5,309 nt of DNA from Planctomycetota bacterium (GTDB taxonomy: Bacteria; Planctomycetota; Brocadiia; SM23-32), in contig JAUVVP010000198.1 in NCBI GenBank assembly GCA_030604585.1, forward strand, positions 1 to 5,309, read 5' to 3'. Position numbers and translations under genes: made by a program. The notes under the pieces are model-generated. The model saw only the letters and a program-made list of their open reading frames with translations. It was not told where the DNA came from and ran no database searches. Shown here in pieces: positions 1 to 5,309 of the stretch (position 1 is the first letter of the stretch; each line of letters starts with the position of its first letter).

Positions 1-2013
1 GGCCAGGTCCCCCCGCCTGAACATCAGGGCCGCGATGGGCCACTGACCGATTAGACCGACGTGCTGCTCCATGCTGAGGCCGCCCGACCTCTCCGGGGGA
101 CTGCCCCAGCCAAAGGCGAAGTGATTGCCGCCCGACCACCCGTGGAACGCCATGCGGAACGCGTAGTGCGGCACGTGCACGTAGGCGGTGTCTATGTCGT
201 TGCTGGTGTTCCACTCGCTGAGCGTGAAGGGATGGTCGGCCGGGGCCAGCATGGCCTTCAGTCCGAGCGCCGCCGGCGGCACGGTCAGCTCGTTCACGTT
301 GCGGATGGGGTCGTTCTTCCAGTGCTGCCAGCCGCCCAGGTCGAAGTAGGAGTGCTCGTCGGACCAGCGGCCCAGCTCGAGATTGGCCCACAGGCTGTGC
401 AGGTGGGCGTTGGGCATGTTGCTGCCGGTCATGGGCACTTCATAGCCGAGCCCGCGTGCGTGCGCGATGACGTCCTGCCACGCCTCGCGCTGGACGTGGT
501 CCCAGAAGCGCAGCCGGTCCTCGTCGCGGCGCATGAAGCGGCGCTGGTCGCTCCCCTTGCGGTAGCGCTCGTACATGACGCGGGTCCAGGTCGTGAGAGC
601 GTAGCTGTGCACCAGGGCCACGTCGGCCGGGTCCTCGCCCTCCAGCAGCGGCGAGGGCTCCCCGGCCACCTGCCAGGCCGCCGGCAGCTTCTCCGCCGAG
701 CCGTAGCGCTGCCGCAGCCATTCGTTGAACCGCTGCCGGTAGTAGGCCCCATAGGGCCCTGCATCGGATGCGAAGCGCCCGTCCAGGGCCAGCTCGTCCT
801 CGTTGATGACCTCGCTCAGGATGACGGCCGGGTCCTCCACGGGGGCCAGGCCGGTGTAGGGGTTCGGGATGGTCAGCAGCTTCCTGTTGAACTCCTTCAC
901 CAGTTGTCTGACGGCGGGATGGCCGATCACGCCCTTGCAGTCCATGCCGGCCGGCTCGGGCTTCCAGATCGGGCAGCCGTCGCCCTGCTGAAACCGCCGG
1001 GAGGTGATCAGGTCGAGGTAGATGTAGATGCCCTGCTCCTTCATCTGGGCCATGAAGTAGTGCAGCCGGTCGAGCATCTCGGGGTTCAGGACGCGGCTGG
1101 TCGGCTTGTCGTCGTCCGTGCGGGCGCTGTAGTCGATCAGGGTCGTAGCACCCGACCAGGTGTTCTCCAGGTGGTGGAGGCGCACGCAGTTGACGCCCAT
1201 CGCCGCCAGGCGGCGCGCGACCCGCTGCGCCGTCTCCTTGTCGGGCAACGTTGTGCCGCCGGCGATCGCGGCGCCCCAGAACTTGAACGGTCCCGTGCCG
1301 TCCTCGAAGTAGAACTGGTCGCCCTTGACCTTCAGGAAACCGTGCAGGCCGGCGGGCTTCTCGTTCAGCCGGCTCATGTCGCCCGGTGTGCCCTCGGTGG
1401 TGAGCGTGTCGGCGCCGTATTCGATCCAGCCCGTGGTGTCCACCGTCGAGTCCCCGGCCATGGCGTCTTCCACCACGATGTCGTCCACCTGGAGGACGCC
1501 GGTGCTGGCGTGCATCATGACCATGAGCCGCAGCGCGACGGCCTTCGGCGGGACGTCCACTATCGTTTCGACCTTGCGCCAGTCGGTGTCCTTGTCGAGT
1601 CCGATGCCGACGGGGTAGGTCAGGGAGTCGCCGCCCGGGTCCAGGAAGACGAAGGCGATGCGCACGTTGTCCCACGGGTTGGGGCCGGCCTTGAAGTCCC
1701 GGAGCGAGGCCGTCGCCGAGACGTAGACCCGGGAGGTGCCTGCCGGCAGCGGGCTTTCCTGCGAGATGGTCCTGAACTGGCCGTCGCCCGTGATCCTCAT
1801 CACCTGGTCGCCGTTGATGATCTCGACCCGCAAGGCCCGTCCGTCCGCTTCGTCGGTCCAGCCGTCCGGCCAGCCGTCGCCATCCTCGTCGGTCTCGAAG
1901 TCCAGGTTGACGAACGCGAACTCGCCCGGGCCAGGTCCGGCGCCGGCCGCGCCGTTCTTCCCGGCCAGCCAGACGGCACATAACGCGACAAGCAGCAATG
2001 TGTACCAGCGCAT
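1..2013 (-). CDS. Secreted clan GH-A-like glycoside hydrolase with N-terminal carbohydrate-binding-like domain (3' end outside window)
   Basis: The reading frame is open for all 671 codons from the ATG at 2013-2011 to the left edge, so the C-terminus is missing. Residues 1 to about 26 look like a Sec signal peptide (MRW, then a hydrophobic run to Leu17, then an Ala/Gly-rich cleavage region), so the protein is probably exported. Residues about 32-190 resemble a CBM4/9-type beta-sandwich: the domain opens with NLDFE and an acidic DEDGDGWPDGW loop that could bind calcium, and ends with VDDIVVED. A TIM-barrel-like region follows from about residue 225 (FKFWG, then GVNCVRLHHL near 273-282). Asn404-Glu405 (INEDE) fits the clan GH-A acid/base and Glu600 (LSEWN) the nucleophile; DEHSYFD at 552-558 fits the strand-6 region. 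The catalytic assignments are inferred from motif spacing. Substrate and GH family cannot be named. A GGAGGG element lies 10 bases before the ATG. The protein could instead be a catalytically altered relative. Confidence 0.8.
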   Translation of the reverse strand, partial: MRWYTLLLVALCAVWLAGKNGAAGAGPGPGEFAFVNLDFETDEDGDGWPDGWTDEADGRALRVEIINGDQVMRITGDGQFRTISQESPLPAGTSRVYVSATASLRDFKAGPNPWDNVRIAFVFLDPGGDSLTYPVGIGLDKDTDWRKVETIVDVPPKAVALRLMVMMHASTGVLQVDDIVVEDAMAGDSTVDTTGWIEYGADTLTTEGTPGDMSRLNEKPAGLHGFLKVKGDQFYFEDGTGPFKFWGAAIAGGTTLPDKETAQRVARRLAAMGVNCVRLHHLENTWSGATTLIDYSARTDDDKPTSRVLNPEMLDRLHYFMAQMKEQGIYIYLDLITSRRFQQGDGCPIWKPEPAGMDCKGVIGHPAVRQLVKEFNRKLLTIPNPYTGLAPVEDPAVILSEVINEDELALDGRFASDAGPYGAYYRQRFNEWLRQRYGSAEKLPAAWQVAGEPSPLLEGEDPADVALVHSYALTTWTRVMYERYRKGSDQRRFMRRDEDRLRFWDHVQREAWQDVIAHARGLGYEVPMTGSNMPNAHLHSLWANLELGRWSDEHSYFDLGGWQHWKNDPIRNVNELTVPPAALGLKAMLAPADHPFTLSEWNTSNDIDTAYVHVPHYAFRMAFHGWSGGNHFAFGWGSPPERSGGLSMEQHVGLIGQWPIAALMFRRGDLA

Positions 2014-2023
2014 TACCAGGGTT

Positions 2024-2029
2024 CCCTCC
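2024..2029 (-). promoter_or_regulatory. Shine-Dalgarno for the glycoside hydrolase gene
   Basis: On the minus strand this reads GGAGGG and ends 10 bases before the ATG at 2013. The spacing is slightly long but usable. It supports this start, which also places the signal peptide exactly at the N-terminus. Confidence 0.55.
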
Positions 2030-2058
2030 GCCAACGCGATCGGCATCCGGAATGGGGT

Positions 2059-2087
2059 ACGGTACAGGGCCCTCTGCAAGGTGTCAA
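2059..2087 (-). promoter_or_regulatory. Candidate leftward sigma70-like promoter for the glycoside hydrolase
   Basis: The minus strand has a perfect TTGACA at 2087-2082, a 17-base spacer, and TACCGT at 2064-2059 as a weak -10 (3 of 6 consensus bases). Transcription would start near 2052, leaving a leader of about 40 bases. The weak -10 suggests low basal activity or need of an activator. The -10 lies inside a small GTAC-G-GTAC palindrome (2057-2065). Confidence 0.4.
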
Positions 2088-2104
2088 AGGCGGCGGATTT
2101 GACA
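2082..2104. promoter_or_regulatory. Perfect inverted repeat spanning both -35 boxes; candidate shared operator
   Basis: TGTCAAA (2082-2088) and TTTGACA (2098-2104) are exact reverse complements separated by nine bases (GGCGGCGGA). Each arm contains the TTGACA -35 box of one of the two divergent promoters. The arm centres are 16 bases apart, which could suit a dimeric regulator binding one DNA face. A regulator bound here would cover both -35 boxes and so could control the hydrolase and the oxidoreductase together. The symmetry may instead result merely from two back-to-back -35 hexamers, since six of the seven arm bases are the consensus box. Confidence 0.4.
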
Positions 2105-2126
2105 ATCCCCTCGCACGGCATAGAAT
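2099..2126 (+). promoter_or_regulatory. Strong sigma70-like promoter for the oxidoreductase and downstream genes
   Basis: A perfect TTGACA (2099-2104) is followed by a 16-base spacer and TAGAAT (2121-2126, 5 of 6 consensus bases). In GC-rich DNA such a pair is unlikely by chance. Transcription would begin near 2133, giving a leader of about 42 bases before the ATG at 2175. No other promoter is apparent before the four-helix-bundle and ligase genes, so this may drive all three rightward genes. Confidence 0.65.
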
Positions 2127-2163
2127 GTCCCCGTCACTGGCAGAACCAGGCTACCCCATGAGC

Positions 2164-2170
2164 GGGAGGA
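2164..2170 (+). promoter_or_regulatory. Shine-Dalgarno for the oxidoreductase gene
   Basis: GGGAGGA sits four bases before the ATG at 2175, with the GGAGG core five bases away. It decides between this ATG and an out-of-frame ATG at 2158, which has no comparable element. Confidence 0.75.
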
Positions 2171-2174
2171 GAAG

Positions 2175-3218
2175 ATGGCCGACAAGGTCCGCGTAGGCGT
2201 GCTGGCACTCGTGCACGATCACGTCTGGAGTCAGTTCGAGCACCTCAAGGAGATGGACGACGTCGAGCTGATCGGGGCGGCCGACCCGCATGAAGACCTC
2301 CTGGAACGCTTCCGGGAGCGCACGGGAGTCGAGACGACCTACACCGACTACGCCGAGATGCTGGAGAAGGAGGACCTGGACGCCGTCCTGGTCTACGGCA
2401 CGAACCGCAGCACGGGCGACCTGGTCGAGCTGGCGGCCGAGAAGGGCCTGCACGTCATGAGCGAGAAGCCGATGGCCAGCGACCTCGACGTGGCCGACCG
2501 GATGCTGGTGGCCGCGCGCAAAGCCGGCACCTTGCTGATGGTCAACTGGCCCATCGCCTGGTCTGCGGCGACAAACCACGCCCATCGCCTCGTCCGGGAC
2601 GGGGCCATCGGCCGCGTCTGGCAGCTCAAGTGGCGCGGCGGCCACTGCGGCCCCAAGGAGCTGGGCTGCGACCCGCACTTCTACAACTGGCTCTATGACC
2701 CGGTGGAGAACGGGGCCGGTGCGATGTTCGACTACCTCGGCTACGGCGCCAGCCTGGCGCGGCTCTTCATCGGCCGGCCCACCCAGGTGATGGCCATCGC
2801 CGGACGGCTGGTCAAGCAGTACATCCCCGTGGACGACAATGCCATCGTCGCCCTGCAATACCACGACGCCAACGCCGTGATCGAGACGACGTGGACGGAA
2901 CCGGTTCCCGGCCGGCCGCCCCACGACCTGATCCTCTACGGGACCGAGGGCGTGATGGTGTCCGGCCGGCCGGGCGTGATGATCTACAGCAAGGGCAATC
3001 CGGACGGCGAGCTGCATGAGCCGCCGGCCATGGAAGCGCCGCTGCGCAACGGGCCCGAGTACTTCGTCCACTGCATCCGCACGGGCGGGCCGATCGAGGG
3101 CGTGTGCAGCCCGGAGAACTCCCACGACGCCCAGGAGATAATGGAAGCGGCCAGGCTGTCCGTCCTTACCGGCGAGCGCATCGCCCTTCCGCTGACGGAT
3201 CATCTGTACGCGATGTGA
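2175..3218 (+). CDS. Gfo/Idh/MocA family oxidoreductase (predicted NAD(P)-dependent sugar or polyol dehydrogenase)
   Basis: This is a complete 347-residue protein, the usual length for the family, with no signal peptide, so cytoplasmic. The N-terminal Rossmann half (residues 1 to about 120) has beta1 at KVRVGVL, the strand-2 acid Asp37 in GAADP, the DLDAVLVYGTN strand (67-77), and the diagnostic EKP motif (Glu97-Lys98-Pro99), whose Lys is usual in this family's active site. The C-terminal alpha/beta half includes GAIGRVWQLKW and GAGAMFDYLGYGAS (about 180-193). Family members oxidise or reduce sugars, inositols and related compounds. Two departures stand out: the glycine-rich loop GxGxxG is replaced by LALVHDHVW (10-18), and the usual D-x-G-x-H-x-x-D segment reads DYLGYGAS, so the commonly catalytic His is absent. 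Exact substrate cannot be told. The divergent partner is a secreted hydrolase, which suggests a catabolic role on the released sugar. Confidence 0.88.
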   Translation: MADKVRVGVLALVHDHVWSQFEHLKEMDDVELIGAADPHEDLLERFRERTGVETTYTDYAEMLEKEDLDAVLVYGTNRSTGDLVELAAEKGLHVMSEKPMASDLDVADRMLVAARKAGTLLMVNWPIAWSAATNHAHRLVRDGAIGRVWQLKWRGGHCGPKELGCDPHFYNWLYDPVENGAGAMFDYLGYGASLARLFIGRPTQVMAIAGRLVKQYIPVDDNAIVALQYHDANAVIETTWTEPVPGRPPHDLILYGTEGVMVSGRPGVMIYSKGNPDGELHEPPAMEAPLRNGPEYFVHCIRTGGPIEGVCSPENSHDAQEIMEAARLSVLTGERIALPLTDHLYAM

Positions 3219-3226
3219 GGCGCGAC

Positions 3227-3290
3227 GTTCGTTCTCGTTCTCGTTCTCGCACTCGTTCTCGTTCTCGTGCTCGTTCTCGTTCTCGTGCTG
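3227..3290. repeat. Left hexamer array, GTTCTC repeats
   Basis: After a partial GTTC (3227-3230) come ten consecutive six-base units from 3231 to 3290. Seven are exact GTTCTC; the variants are GCACTC (3249-3254), GTGCTC (3267-3272) and GTGCTG (3285-3290). The array starts nine bases after the oxidoreductase stop and fills nearly all of the 88-base gap before the four-helix-bundle gene. It is the reverse complement in kind of the array at 3706-3750, so the two can pair in RNA. Confidence 0.93.
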
Positions 3291-3295
3291 TTGTT

Positions 3296-3300
3296 AAAGG
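3296..3300 (+). promoter_or_regulatory. Possible Shine-Dalgarno for the four-helix-bundle gene
   Basis: AAAGG ends six bases before the ATG at 3307. It is a modest match and lies within the palindrome AAGGCCTT (3297-3304), which could affect its access. It supports the chosen start just outside the left hexamer array. Confidence 0.4.
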
Positions 3301-3306
3301 CCTTCG

Positions 3307-3753
3307 ATGCCTGCGCGCTTTGACCATGAGAAGCTTGAAGTGTACCAGGCTGCCATCTCATTCGTCGCGTGGTCCGAGACGATCCTGCAATGCGAAAGCG
3401 TGAGCGGCCCTGTGCGGACCCAACTTGAGCGTGCAGCAGTCAGCATCCCACTTAACATTGCGGAGGGTAATGGCAAGCAAGGGATGAGGGACCGATGCCG
3501 CTTCCTGGAGATCGCTCGCGGCTCGGCCTTTGAATGCGCAGCCTGTCTCGATGTCTTGGTCGCCAAGAAGCGCAGAACGGCGGCTGACCTTGAGACCGGC
3601 AAGGATCTGCTGCACCGGATCGTGTCCATGCTGACTGCGCTTATCGCCAGCGTATCGGACCGGGTGGCCGAGAACGGCGAATCCTACGACTCGTCCCGCT
3701 CCTTCGAGTGCGAGGACGAGAACGAGAAGGAGAACGAGAACGAAAACGAGTAG
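3307..3753 (+). CDS. Four-helix-bundle protein, 23S rRNA intervening-sequence protein (S23/IVP) family
   Basis: The 148-residue protein carries the hallmarks of this family: FDHEKLEVYQAA near the N-terminus (5-16), QLERAAVSIPLNIAEG (39-54) and RFLEIARGSAFEC (65-77). The family forms a small all-helical bundle that oligomerises and is basic on its surface; members occur inside 23S rRNA intervening sequences and as free-standing genes, and the accessory protein Avd of diversity-generating retroelements is a structural relative. The molecular function of free-standing members is unsettled, with nucleic-acid binding the usual suggestion. Residues 134-148 are a low-complexity acidic tail (ECEDENEKENENENE) encoded by the right hexamer array, so they are probably an appendage to the fold, which ends near 125. 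Of 148 codons 37 end in A or T, more than in its neighbours. No reverse transcriptase or variable-repeat gene lies in view, so a retroelement role has no support here. Confidence 0.88.
   Translation: MPARFDHEKLEVYQAAISFVAWSETILQCESVSGPVRTQLERAAVSIPLNIAEGNGKQGMRDRCRFLEIARGSAFECAACLDVLVAKKRRTAADLETGKDLLHRIVSMLTALIASVSDRVAENGESYDSSRSFECEDENEKENENENE
3706..3750. repeat. Right hexamer array, GAGAAC repeats, in frame in the 3' end of the gene
   Basis: Seven units plus GAG run up to the stop codon: GAGTGC, GAGGAC, GAGAAC, GAGAAG, GAGAAC, GAGAAC, GAAAAC, GAG. They are reverse complements of the GTTCTC type units at 3227-3290. Each exact unit encodes Glu-Asn, so a change in unit number would lengthen or shorten the protein tail without shifting frame. 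The array ends exactly at the TAG stop (3751-3753), seven bases before the next start codon. Confidence 0.92.
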
Positions 3754-3757
3754 AAGT

Positions 3758-5309
3758 ATGCGAGAGGGCAACGGTCCTATCCAACCCATCGCCGACATAA
3801 TCCCCTACCGGGCGAAAGCGACTCCCGAGAAGGTCGCGCTCCAGGAACTGGCCCCCGACGGCGACCTGGACGACACCTCGTTCGCCGAACTGAAGCGCCA
3901 GGTGGACGCCTTCGCAGCGCACCTCTGCGAGCGGGGCGTTTCGCGCGGCGACACCGTGGCGCTCGTCATGAGCAACTCGAAGCGGTGGGTCATCGCCTAC
4001 CACGGCATATTCCGCCTCGGCGCGGTGGCCGTCCCCGTCGAGCACGCCGTCCTGCACACCCAGCCCGACCGCGTTCAGTATGCGCTGGACCACGCCGAGA
4101 CGAGAGCGGTCATCTGCGACGCGGCCGATTCAGCGCACCTGAGGGAGATCGCCGGCAGCGCCCGGCACATAGTCCCCGCGCAGGAGGTGGACGTCGCTGC
4201 CGCCCCGGGCGAACTGCCCCCCCAGCCGGACGTCACGCCCGACGACCTGGCCCAGATACTCTACACCTCCGGCACCACCGGCCCCAAGAAAGGCGTTGCC
4301 CTCACCCACGGCAACATCATGTTCAACGTGCGCAGGTGCTGCGAGAGCCTGGGCATACTCGATGATGACTGCCTGCCGGCCGTGTTGCCCTATCATCATG
4401 CCTTCCCCCTCACCACGACCATCGTGTTGCCGGCGTATGCGGGAACGCGCATGGTGGTCGGCGACGTCAGAGACCGTCGCTTTCGCGACCTGCTGCGGCG
4501 CTGCCGCCCCACGGTCATTATCGGCGTGCCGCGCGTCTTCGAGTCCATGCTCGCTGCTGTGCGCAGCTCGGCGGCGCGAGCGGGCCTGCTCGGCCGACTC
4601 GAGCGGGCTCAGAGCGCCTCGGCCCTGGTCAAGAAGCTGACGGGCATCAACATCGGCAAGGTGCTCTTCCGCCGGCTGCACCGGGAGCTGTTCGGCGGCA
4701 TGCAACTGCGCTTCTGCGTCAGCGGGGGAGCGCGCGTCTCTCCGCGGCTCCTTCGCCAGTACTTCCTGCTCGGCATACCGCTGATGCAGGGCTGGGGGAT
4801 GAGCGAACTCTCGCCGGTCGGCGCCGCGCAGCGCTTCCGCCGGTTCCGCTTCTACTTCACGCGACACTACGAGCGGAAGGCCGGCTCCATCGGCCGGCCG
4901 CTCGACGGCACCCGGATCGCCCTCGTGGGCGAGCCCCAACAGGTGCCGCCGCCCGACGGGCAGGAGCGCGGTGAGATGGTCGTCAGCGGGCCGCACGTTA
5001 TGCGCGGCTACTACAAGGACCCCGGCCGCACCGCCCAGCAGATGGCCCCCCTGGGCCTCCGCAGCGGCGACATCGCGCGGCGCGACAAGGACGGCGACCT
5101 CTACGTCATCGGGCGCTCGAAACACGTCATCGTGCTGGCCAGCGGCAAGAAAGTCTTCCCCGAGGACGACCTCGAGGAGGAGCTCTCTCAGTGCGCCGCC
5201 ATCGAGGAGTTCGCCGTCCGACCAATAGCTGACGAGGAAGGCGCCGAGAAGATAGGCATCATCATCCGGCCCAACACCGACGAGCTCAAGCAGCGCGGCG
5301 TCGCCACAC
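3758..5309 (+). CDS. AMP-dependent acyl-CoA synthetase/ligase, long-chain fatty acid-CoA ligase-like (3' end outside window)
   Basis: The frame is open for 517 codons to the right edge. ANL-superfamily enzymes activate a carboxylate with ATP to an acyl-adenylate and transfer it to CoA. Motifs in order: phosphate loop YTSGTTGPKKG (169-179), LPYHHAF (210-216), SGGA (322-325), GWGMSE (345-350, the YGxTE equivalent with Glu350), RSGD (435-438, with the ribose-binding Asp438) and GRSKHVIVLASGKKVFPED (from 452), the hinge into the C-terminal subdomain. The layout resembles FadD-type long-chain ligases. The end of the mobile subdomain with its catalytic Lys is beyond the window. The phosphate loop has Lys177 where Pro is usual. 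At least eight Ile codons are ATA, notable in such GC-rich DNA. The ATG lies four bases after the preceding stop with no strong Shine-Dalgarno, so translation may be coupled. A following acyltransferase or carrier domain cannot be ruled out. Confidence 0.87.
   Translation, partial: MREGNGPIQPIADIIPYRAKATPEKVALQELAPDGDLDDTSFAELKRQVDAFAAHLCERGVSRGDTVALVMSNSKRWVIAYHGIFRLGAVAVPVEHAVLHTQPDRVQYALDHAETRAVICDAADSAHLREIAGSARHIVPAQEVDVAAAPGELPPQPDVTPDDLAQILYTSGTTGPKKGVALTHGNIMFNVRRCCESLGILDDDCLPAVLPYHHAFPLTTTIVLPAYAGTRMVVGDVRDRRFRDLLRRCRPTVIIGVPRVFESMLAAVRSSAARAGLLGRLERAQSASALVKKLTGINIGKVLFRRLHRELFGGMQLRFCVSGGARVSPRLLRQYFLLGIPLMQGWGMSELSPVGAAQRFRRFRFYFTRHYERKAGSIGRPLDGTRIALVGEPQQVPPPDGQERGEMVVSGPHVMRGYYKDPGRTAQQMAPLGLRSGDIARRDKDGDLYVIGRSKHVIVLASGKKVFPEDDLEEELSQCAAIEEFAVRPIADEEGAEKIGIIIRPNTDELKQRGVAT

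Larger units (their letters stand above)
3227..3750 (+). mobile_element. Putative IVS-like cassette: S23 family gene bounded by inverted hexamer arrays
   Basis: A single short gene of the 23S rRNA intervening-sequence protein family is enclosed by a GTTCTC array on the left and a GAGAAC array on the right. GCACTC (3249-3254) and GAGTGC (3706-3711) are exact complements; with these aligned, four hexamers pair over 24 positions with one G-U and one mismatch, and other registers pair longer stretches imperfectly. A transcript could fold into a long stem with the gene in its loop, the arrangement known for intervening sequences within 23S rRNA. Here the unit lies between two protein genes. No transposase, integrase or target-site duplication is visible, so mobility is inferred from form and base composition only. 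Confidence 0.45.

Noticed and set aside
61..1983. A 640-codon open frame on the plus strand, antisense to the hydrolase gene.
   Set aside because: It mirrors the real minus-strand gene in GC-rich DNA where stops are rare. Its translation is Val/Gly/Arg/His-rich with no recognisable domain, while the minus frame has a signal peptide and domain motifs.
1970..2013. Cys12 in VALC as a lipoprotein lipobox.
   Set aside because: The residue before Cys is Leu instead of Gly, Ala or Ser, and the hydrophobic stretch continues past it, so a normal signal peptide fits better.
2158..2196. A 12-codon upstream frame starting at ATG 2158 and overlapping the oxidoreductase start.
   Set aside because: It has no good Shine-Dalgarno and the strong element at 2164-2170 lies inside it and serves the ATG at 2175. 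It could be chance.
2151..3203. A 350-codon open frame on the minus strand, antisense to the oxidoreductase.
   Set aside because: It is a composition shadow. The plus frame has a clear family fold, a Shine-Dalgarno and a promoter.
3227..3290. Left hexamer array as a CRISPR array.
   Set aside because: The units are contiguous six-base repeats with no spacers, and no cas gene is present.
3219..3300. An intrinsic terminator after the oxidoreductase gene.
   Set aside because: There is no GC-rich hairpin followed by a T-run; the only strong structure is the long-range pairing between the hexamer arrays.
3227..3753. The four-helix-bundle gene as Avd of a diversity-generating retroelement.
   Set aside because: The fold family is shared, but the window has no reverse transcriptase, template repeat or variable repeat, and the flanking genes are metabolic.
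4130..5125. A 331-codon open frame on the minus strand within the ligase.
   Set aside because: It is antisense to a frame holding all the core adenylation motifs, and its own translation resembles no family.

Overview
The window is high-GC bacterial DNA, with coding third positions mostly G or C, probably a chromosomal fragment from a free-living environmental bacterium. A secreted multidomain glycosidase-like protein with an acidic D/G-rich motif at its mature N-terminus, a Gfo/Idh/MocA oxidoreductase with an atypical nucleotide loop, and a free-standing S23/four-helix-bundle gene fit Planctomycetota or a neighbouring phylum (Hydrogenedentota, Lentisphaerota, Armatimonadota). That placement is an inference from protein flavour; the window has no rRNA or marker gene.

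Layout. Bases 1-2013 (minus strand) encode the first 671 residues of an exported clan GH-A-like glycoside hydrolase that runs off the left edge. Bases 2014-2174 are a divergent promoter region with two TTGACA-type -35 boxes, one per strand, forming a perfect 7-bp inverted repeat. A strong sigma70-like promoter (TTGACA, 16 bp, TAGAAT) faces right. Bases 2175-3218 (plus) encode a complete 347-residue Gfo/Idh/MocA-type oxidoreductase. Bases 3227-3750 form a compact cassette: a GTTCTC hexamer array, a 148-codon four-helix-bundle (23S rRNA intervening-sequence protein family) gene, and a reverse-complement GAGAAC array that is the in-frame 3' end of that gene. Four bases after its stop, at 3758, an AMP-dependent acyl-CoA ligase begins and runs off the right edge.

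How the genes may work together. The hydrolase and oxidoreductase form a plausible divergently transcribed carbohydrate-use pair: extracellular glycan cleavage plus cytoplasmic sugar oxidation under a shared operator. The ligase is a lipid or carboxylate activation enzyme with no obvious link to sugars; it lies on the same strand and is probably co-transcribed. The four-helix-bundle cassette looks inserted between oxidoreductase and ligase. Its GC3 is about 75%, against about 90% in a sample of the oxidoreductase, and its complementary arms would fold the transcript into a long hairpin with the gene in the loop, as in intervening sequences of bacterial 23S rRNA. This cassette is the most noteworthy item in the window.
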